Positions 35,775-43,438 of a DNA stretch of 64,000 bases are shown one piece after another. Each line of letters begins with the position of its first letter. The stretch's first letter is position 1. The translations under genes and the position numbers were made by a program. The notes below the pieces were generated by a model, which made no database searches, had not been told where the DNA came from, and was given only the letters and a program-made list of their open reading frames with translations. This DNA comes from Paludibacteraceae bacterium (GTDB lineage: Bacteria; Bacteroidota; Bacteroidia; Bacteroidales; Paludibacteraceae), in the NCBI GenBank assembly GCA_031292565.1, contig JARLGW010000014.1:54409-118408 (forward strand). Direction: 5' to 3'.

Positions 35775-36203
35775 ATGATCCAACAACTAAAACAATTTCA
35801 ATCCAAACGCAAGCAATACGCCAACCTAGCCGAGCTCTCCGTCGATTTGAGAACCAACCAAGCACTCAAGCAAGAAATAGAACACCTATACAAAGCATTC
35901 TACCACCAAACCGTGCACGGCTGCAACAACTGCTACATGGACGCCTACGTGCAACTCATGAACCTAAATATAGACGACGCCATGAAAAAACTAGATTGTC
36001 AGTTCCGCCTTCGAGCAGGAGCACTGCTGCAAGACTTTGACGACAGCTCCAAACTCTGCTCGCAAGCCAACATCACCCGCGAACTAGCCCTCCATCACCT
36101 CGCCAAAAACCCCGGCTGCAACCACCTATTCGCCATCCTCCCCGACAACTGGGAGCAACAAGTAGCCGACTACCAGGAAAAACAAAGCCAATTAGCCAAT
36201 TAG
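35775..36203 (+). CDS. Small helical phage protein (142 aa)
   Basis: Mostly helical, with no signal peptide. It contains a VHGCNNCYMDAYVQL segment near 50-65 and a C-terminal LAKNPGCNHLFAILPDNWEQQV. It lies before the lysis genes. I have seen this type of small protein with Bacteroidetes phage lysis cassettes but cannot name it. Confidence 0.5.
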   Translation: MIQQLKQFQSKRKQYANLAELSVDLRTNQALKQEIEHLYKAFYHQTVHGCNNCYMDAYVQLMNLNIDDAMKKLDCQFRLRAGALLQDFDDSSKLCSQANITRELALHHLAKNPGCNHLFAILPDNWEQQVADYQEKQSQLAN

Positions 36204-36318
36204 CCGATGTGCCAATTAGCAAATTAAAGAGAAAGGCACCCCTAATCCCCTAAAGGGGACTATTTGCAAAAACAGTGCTGTTTGTACTGTTAAGCCCCTT
36301 TAGGGGTTTGGGGTAAAT

Positions 36319-36402
36319 GAAAAAGAACTGTGTACCGAAAAGCATAAGGTCGTCAATCACCGTATTGACGATCTCGAAAAAGAAGTTCAATCAAAAAAAT
36401 AG
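36319..36402 (+). pseudogene. XhlA-like coiled-coil gene remnant
   Basis: The frame EKELCTEKHKVVNHRIDDL, then EKEVQSKK and a TAG at 36400-36402, looks like the end of a hemolysin XhlA-type lysis protein (a coiled coil with a KHKxxxxRIDDLEK pattern). It has no start codon; upstream the frame is closed by a TAG inside the CCCCTTTAGGGG repeat, which seems to have cut the gene. Confidence 0.4.
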
Positions 36403-36406
36403 AATT

Positions 36407-36586
36407 ATGAAGCTATCAAACATCAATCAACCAACCAGCCCCAAGTGGGTAAAAATAGGTTCCACGCTATTAGCCATATCCACATTTGTTGGTGGCTATT
36501 CGTTAACAGCTCAAAATGCCATTGTAGGTTACATCGGCCTTGGTCTCGGAGTTATCGGCACCGCCCTAATGGCATTTAAAAACTAA
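36407..36586 (+). CDS. Small two-helix membrane protein, holin-like
   Basis: The product is 59 aa from MKLSNINQPTSPKW (an upstream in-frame ATG at 36317 is rejected). It has two hydrophobic segments, at about 19-33 (IGSTLLAISTFVGGY) and 40-56. It sits 4 bases before the muramidase gene. The size, topology and neighbour fit a small holin or a membrane accessory of the lysis cassette. Confidence 0.55.
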   Translation: MKLSNINQPTSPKWVKIGSTLLAISTFVGGYSLTAQNAIVGYIGLGLGVIGTALMAFKN

Positions 36587-36590
36587 GAAT

Positions 36591-37010
36591 ATGACACATT
36601 CAAAAGCATTTACCGACACAATGAAAATTGTCCGGCAGGACGAGGGCGGATTTGCCAACCTGCCGGGCGATCATGGGCGGGAAACCTACGTGGGCATCGC
36701 CCGGGCATTTTGGCCACAGTGGCAGGGGTGGAGTATCGTGGACAGCCTGCGAAGTTACCCCGATTTTCCCCGCGTGCTGGCACACAACGTTTCGCTACAA
36801 GGGCTGGTGGACGACTTTTACTACACCAATTTTTGGACAAAAATAGGAGGTGATCGGCTGCCGGGCGAAATTGCCCAAGCCATTATGAGCGACACTATTA
36901 ATGCCGGAATCCCCGGCGGAATACGCTGCGCCGAACAGCTTGTGGGGCTCACTCCAACAGGGAAAATTAGTCAGAACCTTATTAACTTGTTAAACACCCT
37001 GCAAGCATGA
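36591..37010 (+). CDS. GH108-type phage muramidase (endolysin)
   Basis: The product is 139 aa. The N-terminal motif DEGGFANLPGDHGRETYVGI matches the GH108 N-acetylmuramidase signature (EGGYxxDPxDxGGxTxxGI), with Glu18 as catalytic residue. It continues with QGLVDDFYYTNFW near 70-80 and the C-terminal segment EIAQAIMSDTINAGIPGG typical of the peptidoglycan-binding part. It is shorter than the usual 160-190 aa, mainly at the C-terminus. It would degrade host peptidoglycan for lysis. The stop overlaps the next gene by 4 bases (ATGA). Confidence 0.85.
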   Translation: MTHSKAFTDTMKIVRQDEGGFANLPGDHGRETYVGIARAFWPQWQGWSIVDSLRSYPDFPRVLAHNVSLQGLVDDFYYTNFWTKIGGDRLPGEIAQAIMSDTINAGIPGGIRCAEQLVGLTPTGKISQNLINLLNTLQA

Positions 37011-37417
37011 AAAAACTAATTTTAGCCCTATCCGTCATTATGCTTTCCACCCTTTGCCACGCCCAACGAATGGAAATCGTAAACGGCGATACCGTGCTAT
37101 ACTTGACTGACGACAACGCTTGCAACCTGCAAAAAGTAGCCCGCCTGGTAACCGTGTACAACCGCTATCAAAACACCCGGAAGAAAAACAAAGAGAAGCT
37201 TTGGATTGACACCAAAAACGTTATCGAATCCACCTGCACGGCTAGCAAAAATAACATCCGCATGAACAGGCGCAACTTTATCGTGCTATTCTATTACCGA
37301 CGAATCGTGTACCGCTACCAACTAGTAAACCGCCGCCCGGCCAGCTACAAAAAATTCTGGGCAGGGTGGTACTGCCGCTACATGAGCCGCCTGCTTCCGT
37401 ACTATAAAACAATGTAA
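37007..37417 (+). CDS. Exported unknown protein of the lysis cassette
   Basis: The product is 136 aa with a signal peptide (LILALSVIMLSTLCHA, cleavage after residue 19 or 20). The mature part is very basic and rich in Arg, Tyr and Lys (RRNFIVLFYYRRIVYRYQL), which suggests binding to envelope polyanions. It is translationally coupled to the muramidase. The family is not recognised; a spanin-like or lysis accessory role is inferred from place only. Confidence 0.5.
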   Translation: MKKLILALSVIMLSTLCHAQRMEIVNGDTVLYLTDDNACNLQKVARLVTVYNRYQNTRKKNKEKLWIDTKNVIESTCTASKNNIRMNRRNFIVLFYYRRIVYRYQLVNRRPASYKKFWAGWYCRYMSRLLPYYKTM

Positions 37418-37432
37418 AAATACACTCTGCAC

Positions 37433-37903
37433 ATGAACTGGGACAGCATCTACCGCACCATCCTATACCCCGCGCTGGTAACCATACTAAGCATCATATC
37501 GCCCACCAAAGGCGTGATGGTACTATTGCTCATACTATGCACCATCTCGTTTATCCTCGGCCTATGGTCGTCCAAAATACACCACGAGGAATCATTTTCA
37601 GGCAAAAAATTCTTTAAAAACTTTGCCGAGCTCACCTCCGTTATCGGCCTGATAGCTTCCATATCGCTTATTGGCAAAATACAGGGCTTGGGCGACGAAA
37701 CCATCCAAACCGCCAGCCGTGCCGTGGGTTGGGCAGCCATCTACGGCTACGTGAGCATTATCAACAAAAACATGTTACGGTTTTTTCCCGGCTCCATCAC
37801 CTTCCGGTTTCTGGAATTCATTCTCAACGTGGAATTTCTCAACCTCAACGTCCTGTTTGAAAAATTCATCAAAAAAGAGAAAAAGGAAAAAGACGAAGAA
37901 TAA
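37433..37903 (+). CDS. Phage holin family protein
   Basis: The product is 156 aa with hydrophobic segments at about 8-22, 26-44 and 70-84 and a weaker one at 95-110, followed by a charged tail (KKEKKEKDEE) at the C-terminus. The layout, with short loops containing Gly and Lys, recalls the holin_4_1 toxin-secretion/lysis holin family of Bacteroidetes and Firmicutes phages. It makes the membrane hole that releases or activates the muramidase. It lies 15 bases after the exported basic protein. Confidence 0.65.
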   Translation: MNWDSIYRTILYPALVTILSIISPTKGVMVLLLILCTISFILGLWSSKIHHEESFSGKKFFKNFAELTSVIGLIASISLIGKIQGLGDETIQTASRAVGWAAIYGYVSIINKNMLRFFPGSITFRFLEFILNVEFLNLNVLFEKFIKKEKKEKDEE

Positions 37904-37916
37904 TTCATAATTCATA

Positions 37917-38205
37917 GAGCAAAGAGTTAAGACAGAAAAGAGAAATGAAACGCAAAGACTCGAAGCCGCTAAGAATAAAAAAACACGCAAATACGAAAAC
38001 AAACAGCCAACTTATACCTATCTCCCCTTCCCGATAGTTATTGGGAGAGGAGCCGGGGAAGGCTAATTTCTTCGGCAGTGGCCGGGCTATTTTTCTTAAC
38101 TTCTATATTCTGTTTTCCCAATTATAAATTATGAATTACGAATTGTGAATTATTTTCTTCGTGTCTTAGCGTTTCATTTCTCTTTTCTGTCTTAACTCTT
38201 TGCTC
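37917..38205. repeat. MITE-like element with perfect 37-bp inverted ends
   Basis: Bases 37917-37953 are the exact reverse complement of 38169-38205 (outer end GAGCAAAGAGTTAAGACAGA). Pairing continues inward with two mismatches (CGCAAAGACTCGAAG against CGCTAAGACACGAAG). The inside carries a CCCGATAG palindrome (family D, about 38021-38052) and AATTATGAATTACGAATT words. No open frame was seen. It separates the holin from the Rz-like gene. Confidence 0.75.
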
Positions 38206-38298
38206 TCATTCATCTTCGCGTCCTAGCGACTTCGCGTTTAATCTTTTTTTCGTCTTTATTCTTTGCTCTCTAAAAATATCCATTAAAACCAACAGATT

Positions 38299-38895
38299 AT
38301 GAATTACAAAAACATCTTCACTGTGCTGCTCATCGTCGCCTTCGTGGCAGCCTTCCTGCTGGCTATCAGCAAGCTCTCCTCGTGCAGCAGTAAAAAACAG
38401 GAAACAACCGTACAAACCATTACCACCAGCGTGGCCAGACAACAGGCTATCGACAGCATTGTGTCCGCAGCCGTGAAGGACAGCGTGGATAAACTTAACA
38501 ACCAAATGAAAAAACGAGACGAACAAATTAGAGCTCAAGCCAATAGGATATTGGACTTGAAAAAGAATTACACCCAGGCGGTGAGCAATTATGATGCTGA
38601 CACGGTACATACCCCGGCTTGCGATTCGGTGGTGATTACTTCGCGAAAAGTAATCACGGCCCAACAGCAACAGATTGACACCTTGCTGAAGCAAACCAAG
38701 GACAGCCGGCAGGAATCGGCCACCTTGACCAATCTCCTTGCCGAGAAGAATAAAACGCTCTACAACGCCTACACGAACATCGCTACGCTGGAGAAGCAAG
38801 CCAAACGTACTTGGTGGGAGCGTAACTCCAAATATTTCGCCTTCGGAGCCGGCCTACTCGTCGGGGTGGGTACAGCTGCGTTTATTACAAAGTAA
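38299..38895 (+). CDS. Rz-like coiled-coil membrane protein
   Basis: The product is 198 aa. One membrane helix at 6-24 is followed by a Cys/Ser/Lys segment (SSCSSKKQE), a long coiled coil of about 45-165 rich in Gln, Asp and Lys, and a final hydrophobic helix at 180-196 (FAFGAGLLVGVGTAAFITK). Rz-type spanins have an N-terminal membrane helix plus periplasmic coiled coil, but the C-terminal helix is unusual. The position in the lysis cassette supports a spanin-like or lysis-regulating role. Confidence 0.55.
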   Translation: MNYKNIFTVLLIVAFVAAFLLAISKLSSCSSKKQETTVQTITTSVARQQAIDSIVSAAVKDSVDKLNNQMKKRDEQIRAQANRILDLKKNYTQAVSNYDADTVHTPACDSVVITSRKVITAQQQQIDTLLKQTKDSRQESATLTNLLAEKNKTLYNAYTNIATLEKQAKRTWWERNSKYFAFGAGLLVGVGTAAFITK

Positions 38896-38971
38896 AAATT
38901 TATAACGGTATTTTGTACAGACGGTGCACGTACCCGTCTGTACTTGTCTCCCCCTCTTCGTTATTATGAGG

Positions 38972-38998
38972 CCTGCCAAGTTTTCAAAACTTGGCAGG
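38972..38998. repeat. Palindromic repeat family B, copy 2
   Basis: CCTGCCAAGTTTT pairs with AAAACTTGGCAGG around one base. It lies 76 bases after the Rz-like gene. Confidence 0.8.
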
Positions 38999-39079
38999 TA
39001 GTTTCTATGGTCTTTTTTAAAGCCTCATGTATTATAAAAATTCGCGATCCGAAAAGGACGAACATTAAAAAGCCTTCAC

Positions 39080-39087
39080 TATATTTG
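39080..39087 (+). promoter_or_regulatory. Candidate -7 box before the 112-aa membrane protein
   Basis: TATATTTG fits TAnnTTTG. The ATG follows 83 bases later, with a GAGGAGG word in the leader at about 39112. Confidence 0.4.
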
Positions 39088-39169
39088 CAGGGTATAAGCC
39101 TTGATTATAAACGAGGAGGATAAGGGAAAAAACAGACAAGATATAGAAACAAATAAACTTTTTACACCT

Positions 39170-39508
39170 ATGACAAAAACAGACAAATTGTTAGAAAGGC
39201 CAATGAAATGGTATCATTACATTGCAGGATTTTTTGCAGGCGTATTTTTAACCAACGCGGTTCCACATTTTGTTAATGGAGTTTCAGGAAACGCTTTCCC
39301 TTCACCATTTGCCAATCCACCGGGTCAAGGCCTTTCATCTCCTTTGACTAATGTTTTATGGGCCTTATTTAATCTACTTGTAGGCTATTTACTTTTTAGG
39401 GTGAGTAGGTTAAATTCAAAAAGTAAATTAGGATTGTTCCTGTTTTTTGTAGGAATAGTACTTATAAGTGTTATGAGCAGTATTTCATTTGTGGGTAAAG
39501 TAAAATGA
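39170..39508 (+). CDS. Unknown membrane protein (112 aa)
   Basis: From MTKTDKLLERPMKWYHYI there are three hydrophobic segments, at about 14-30, 60-75 and 85-102. A loop rich in Pro and Gly (NAFPSPFANPPGQGL) lies between the first two. An in-frame TTG at 39101 is rejected. It is followed by a bidirectional terminator. The family is not recognised. Confidence 0.5.
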   Translation: MTKTDKLLERPMKWYHYIAGFFAGVFLTNAVPHFVNGVSGNAFPSPFANPPGQGLSSPLTNVLWALFNLLVGYLLFRVSRLNSKSKLGLFLFFVGIVLISVMSSISFVGKVK

Positions 39509-39569
39509 ATGACTTAAAATCGAATTAAAAAAGAGTAGCCGGGTGAAGCGTGGGCTCTGCATTATAATA

Positions 39570-39605
39570 CAAACAGCCGCTCCAACTCAATGAAGCGGCT
39601 GTTTG
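39570..39605. terminator. Bidirectional terminator between convergent genes
   Basis: CAAACAGCCGCT pairs with AGCGGCTGTTTG across a 12-base loop. It lies between the plus-strand membrane gene ending at 39508 and the minus-strand RloB gene ending at 39628. Confidence 0.75.
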
Positions 39606-39627
39606 TGTATTGCATCGGGTTACTTAT

Positions 39628-40311
39628 TTATTTACGAAGATTCTCGTTTAGGAAGTTCACTAGCCGATACGTGGTAATCGGGTTTTGCTCGTGGTAGGTG
39701 GCGTGCTCGTGTGCCCTGTATAGTTTTTTCGCTCGTGCAAGAGCCTCTTTTTGAGAAGCGGCGGGGTCATTTGCCAGTTTAGCATATATGCTTTCGCAGT
39801 AATTGCGTTTTTTACCGTCTTTCTCGTAGTTGCAGCCCCATTTCTCGCCCAGTGCGTTGTAGTAAAAGCTTCGGTGGTTGGGTTGGTCGGTGTACTGGTA
39901 ATGCAGGTAAAACCATAATTCAAACGCGTCGTTGGAATACGCTATCTTATACCCCTTTGTTAGTCCGCTCACTATCGCGTTGTCAAAGTCCGCAAACTCT
40001 TTCGCCCCTTTGTTTACATCCATGTCAAACACGCACCACACCTCATCATACCTTACCACACCGTTCTTGATAATGTCCTCGGTAAGTTCAATCATTTTAA
40101 GCTTACCTTGCCCTTTTAAATTCACACATTTCACGGTAAGGGTGAGCACGGGGAAGGAGCTGAAATACAGTTCCTCCGTCTGCCCTTCGCTTACAATGAG
40201 TATGGTTTTGTTCGTTTCTACTTCTTCCAGTTTGTATTCAGACGCGTTGGCTTTTTTATTCCAAGGCTTCTCCTTGTCCGTTTGCTTTACGTATGTTTTT
40301 TTCTTAGGCAT
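39628..40311 (-). CDS. rloB: RloB/AbiLii family TOPRIM-like protein
   Basis: The product is 227 aa. The core ILIVSEGQTEELYF at 37-50 and WCVFDMDVNKGA at 92-103 give the TOPRIM-type acidic pattern (a glutamate at 42, then Asp96/Asp98). NDAFELWFYLHYQYTD near 130 is typical of the RloB family. Such proteins are paired with an AAA ATPase in RloAB/AbiL anti-phage systems, where the TOPRIM partner is the likely nuclease. It overlaps the ATPase gene by 8 bases and comes second in the operon. The basic N-terminus (MPKKKTYVKQ) may bind nucleic acid. Confidence 0.75.
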   Translation of the reverse strand: MPKKKTYVKQTDKEKPWNKKANASEYKLEEVETNKTILIVSEGQTEELYFSSFPVLTLTVKCVNLKGQGKLKMIELTEDIIKNGVVRYDEVWCVFDMDVNKGAKEFADFDNAIVSGLTKGYKIAYSNDAFELWFYLHYQYTDQPNHRSFYYNALGEKWGCNYEKDGKKRNYCESIYAKLANDPAASQKEALARAKKLYRAHEHATYHEQNPITTYRLVNFLNENLRK

Positions 40312-41617
40312 CGTCGTCCGTATCTAAGAGTTTTTTAAAATCGCCCAGGAACGGGATGGCTCCATATTTGCCCTGAATGTAATCCTTCTCGAAAGATGCA
40401 TCGTTGCGGATGCCTTTAAACTGTGCCAACGAGTAGAGGTGGCTGGCTCCATACTTGTCCTTTTCCACGAACTCAATCTGATCTCTGCGCAATAAATCCG
40501 TCGAAAGCAGATTCGTATCGTGGGTAACAAACACCAATTGAGCCCCCTTGTTTTCCTCCGAGTTGAAAAGCTCCACAATCTTTTTGGTCAGCAGGGGATG
40601 AAAGCGGGCATCGAATTCATCAATAAATAAAGGACGATTTCCTTTAAGAGCATCATAAATTAAAGGACTTAATTCGAATAGTTTTAAAGTTCCTTCGGAT
40701 TCTAATATTTTAAAATTAAAATAAGTAAAAGAAACTGGTTTTAAATTTGCATCATATACTTTCCTTTTAGAAAAAATGTAACGTTTTTTTTTGTTCGGTT
40801 TTAAATCCACATCTCTTTTTTCATTAGAAATTATAGAGCTAACATCAACAGAATCAATATCTCCAATATCTCCAATATCACCAGAATTCAATAGTTTAAG
40901 AATAAATTCTTTCTTAACTGGATCTTCTATGTAATCATTAGCAAGTTCATATAATCCATTTTCTCCCAACCCATTAATAAATATAATGGATGAAATGTTG
41001 TCTATTATTTCTTTCGAAAGTTTTCCCGCACCGAGAGCCGAAATGGTAGATAAAAATAAAGAGTTATATCTAAAAATCTGTGTCCCGTCAGAACTTTCAT
41101 CAAAAAAACGAATCAACTTATCACCTTCAGCAAAATTTGTTTTATCAATTTTCTCTATTTTTTGATCCTCTCTGATAAAATAGGAAATTTCTCTTTCGCC
41201 GGATTTTGCAAATAACCATTCTGACGAAACATTATCAACACTAGCTTCAAAACCATATCGGTATCTTACTCCTTCTATCCAGAAAATTAATTGAAAAAAA
41301 CTGGGCTCATTTTCAGTTTCCGTTGATAATTCAAAAGAATCTACAGCAAATAATGCTTCTTCGTCTTTTACAGACCTATTAATTATATTAATAAAAACAC
41401 CTAATGCTTTTATCATGTTACTTTTACCGCTGGCATTGGCTCCGTAGATAGCTTTGGTTTTTAAGAAACCAAGGTCTTTGTAGCGATCCTCGTCGCGAAT
41501 AACGTTGCTGATGTCGATGCGTTCATCTTTCGATTTAAGCTTGGCGGCGGTCAGGTTCAAGGTTTGAATGTCTTTGAACGACCTGAAATTGCCGAAACTA
41601 AATTCTTGAATAATCAT
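40304..41617 (-). CDS. rloA: AAA ATPase of an RloAB/AbiL-type system
   Basis: The product is 437 aa from MIIQEFSFGNFRSF (a start 14 codons upstream is rejected because the family begins here). The Walker A motif GANASGKS is at 59-66, a Walker B LFIDEFDARFHPLLT lies in the last third, and a late FVTHDTNLLS corresponds to the H-loop. These are the marks of the AAA_15/AAA_21 (OLD-like, ABC-type) ATPases. It is the first gene of a two-gene operon with an RloB partner. The expected role is to sense or process a phage signal and control the nuclease. It is similar in plan to PARIS (AriA/AriB). Confidence 0.8.
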   Translation of the reverse strand: MIIQEFSFGNFRSFKDIQTLNLTAAKLKSKDERIDISNVIRDEDRYKDLGFLKTKAIYGANASGKSNMIKALGVFINIINRSVKDEEALFAVDSFELSTETENEPSFFQLIFWIEGVRYRYGFEASVDNVSSEWLFAKSGEREISYFIREDQKIEKIDKTNFAEGDKLIRFFDESSDGTQIFRYNSLFLSTISALGAGKLSKEIIDNISSIIFINGLGENGLYELANDYIEDPVKKEFILKLLNSGDIGDIGDIDSVDVSSIISNEKRDVDLKPNKKKRYIFSKRKVYDANLKPVSFTYFNFKILESEGTLKLFELSPLIYDALKGNRPLFIDEFDARFHPLLTKKIVELFNSEENKGAQLVFVTHDTNLLSTDLLRRDQIEFVEKDKYGASHLYSLAQFKGIRNDASFEKDYIQGKYGAIPFLGDFKKLLDTDDDA

Positions 41618-42158
41618 TGTCTTATTTTTATTTTTGTAAAATAATTGCAAATATAACAATAAGAGCTAAGAATAAGTTCTCTAGTTATCATTTTTTGTGT
41701 TTAGCTCTGTTAAGCGTAGGTTCTGCTTTCATTAAAGTTAAAAACAAGTTTTCCAATCTCGCCTCTTGTGCACTTTTTGCAAAGCATAATTTGCTTTTGC
41801 TACCGACCGAGGCCGAGAGCCTACGTCGAACTAAGACCGGCTGTATTGTTTCTCTTATTCTATAAGTGTAACCTTGTGTTAGACTTTTAGAAACAAGAAT
41901 TTTAGTTCTCTTTTTGTTTCTCAGATATGGAGGCTATAAATTCTACGAAAAGAGCGATGTTGCCCCTGTTAAGCATAGGCTCTGCCCATAGCCTACACCG
42001 AACTGGGAATTCTCTGTTGAATATTTAACAGAATATGGATTGTAATGTTACAATTAAAGTGTATTTGTGCCACTCACATAAATATAATATTTACATTTGA
42101 AAAATATTATTGAGACATAAATATCTAAATGCTAACATAATCCTAAATTTAAAATTCA
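41618..42158. other. Gene-free 541-base stretch of repeats
   Basis: It holds several degenerate GTTAAGCGTAGG/AGGTTCTGC words (41706, 41815, 41964-42012) and a duplicated end of the Fic gene (41902-41971). No supported gene was seen. Likely promoter sequence for the YVTN gene lies in the last 100 bases, which are AT-rich. Confidence 0.5.
41902..41971 (-). pseudogene. Remnant of a second Fic gene, 3' end
   Basis: About 66 bases closely match 43420-43487, the last codons of the Fic gene plus its 3' flank. Read on the minus strand it encodes GNIALFVEFIASI, against GDIAPFVEFIASIY in the intact protein. The YVTN gene lies between the two copies, so a duplication, or an insertion flanked by a duplicate, is implied. 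Confidence 0.65.
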
Positions 42159-43169
42159 ATGAAAAAATTATCTATTCTTTTCTTGGCAAGTATTTCTTTT
42201 CTTGGATTATCTACCAAAGTTTTTGCGGGCGAAAGCTACAAGATTGTAAACAAATTTCATGTAAGTGGTGATGAAAAATGGGATTTCCTGTTTTCTGACG
42301 ATGCCAGCAACCTGCTGTATGTATCACACGGCACAATGGTACAAGTGGTTGACCAGGCTAACGGCAAAACGGTAGGAACTATCAGTGGACTAAATGGTGT
42401 ACATGGCATTTCCATTGCCCCGGCTTTGCACAAAGGGTATATAACTTCAGGCAAAGATTCCTCCGTTACTATTTTTGATACTCAAAACTTTCAAGTGATT
42501 AAAAAAGTAATTGTAACCGGCAAAGGGCCTGATGCTATCTTATTTGATAGTTTTACCAAAAGAGTGTTTGTTTTTAATGCCAAATCAAATAGTGCTACGG
42601 TAATTGATGCTGCAAGCAACCAAATTCTTTCTACCATTGCCTTTGAAGGAAACCCGGAAGTAGCTGTAAGTGATGAACAAGGGAACGTATATGTTAATTT
42701 AGAAAACAAAAGTAGCATAGTACAAATTAATGCCACTGAAATGAAAGTTGAAAAACAATGGTCGCTTGCACCGGGTGAAGAACCAACGGGATTGGCTTTA
42801 GACAAGGAGACGCATCTGCTATTCAGTGCCTGTGCCAATAAACTAATGGTAATCAGTGATGCTAAAAACGGAAAAACACTAAGTACGCTACCCATTGGCG
42901 AAAAACCTGACGGTGCTGCTTTTGATAATAAGCTAAAAAATGCTTACAGCTCAAATGGTGATGGCACGCTGACTATAATAAAAGAATCGGCTAAGGGTAA
43001 ACTTGCTGTAATTGAAAACTTTTCGACTCAAAAAGGAGCTCGCACAATTGCCGTGAACCAACTTACACATCATATTTACCTTCCTACTGCGGATTATGAA
43101 ACCAACACCGGAGATAAACGCAAACTCGTATCGGGTTCGTTCGTGGTGTTGGATGTTTTGCCTCAATAA
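42159..43169 (+). CDS. Secreted YVTN-type beta-propeller protein
   Basis: The product is 336 aa with a signal peptide (LSILFLASISFLGLSTKVFA, cleavage about residue 23). The mature part is built of roughly 40-residue blades of YncE/YVTN type (LLYVSHGTMVQVVDQANGKTV, KRVFVFNAKSNSATVIDAAS, KLMVISDAKNGKTLSTLPIG). Such propellers are extracytoplasmic and often bind other proteins or cofactors. It stands alone between a Fic remnant and the intact Fic gene. The precise ligand is unknown. Confidence 0.75.
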   Translation: MKKLSILFLASISFLGLSTKVFAGESYKIVNKFHVSGDEKWDFLFSDDASNLLYVSHGTMVQVVDQANGKTVGTISGLNGVHGISIAPALHKGYITSGKDSSVTIFDTQNFQVIKKVIVTGKGPDAILFDSFTKRVFVFNAKSNSATVIDAASNQILSTIAFEGNPEVAVSDEQGNVYVNLENKSSIVQINATEMKVEKQWSLAPGEEPTGLALDKETHLLFSACANKLMVISDAKNGKTLSTLPIGEKPDGAAFDNKLKNAYSSNGDGTLTIIKESAKGKLAVIENFSTQKGARTIAVNQLTHHIYLPTADYETNTGDKRKLVSGSFVVLDVLPQ

Positions 43170-43273
43170 TATTAGATAAAATAAACGCTGCTCTGTTACA
43201 CGTAGGCTCTGCCTACGTGTAAGTTAAAAGCAAGTCTGTCCGACTTGCCTATTGAGCACTATTTTATACGCAA

Positions 43274-43302
43274 ACATTCCATATCTTAAAAATATGGAAT
43301 GT
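43274..43302. repeat. Palindromic repeat family A, copy 4
   Basis: ACATTCCATATCTT pairs with AATATGGAATGT around AAA. It lies between the convergent YVTN and Fic genes. Just upstream, at 43192-43222, is a small CACGTAGGCTCTGCCTACGTG hairpin. Confidence 0.8.
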
Positions 43303-43438
43303 CTGTTCAAGCAAACTGTTTCATTCCGCCCCGGCATCATCTATTGTTATGTACTGCCTACGGCAAATAATTCCGGTGCAAGTTACTAGTATTGTACTAA
43401 AACATTATAAAAAAAACGGTTAGCTCTCTTCTTGTTTC

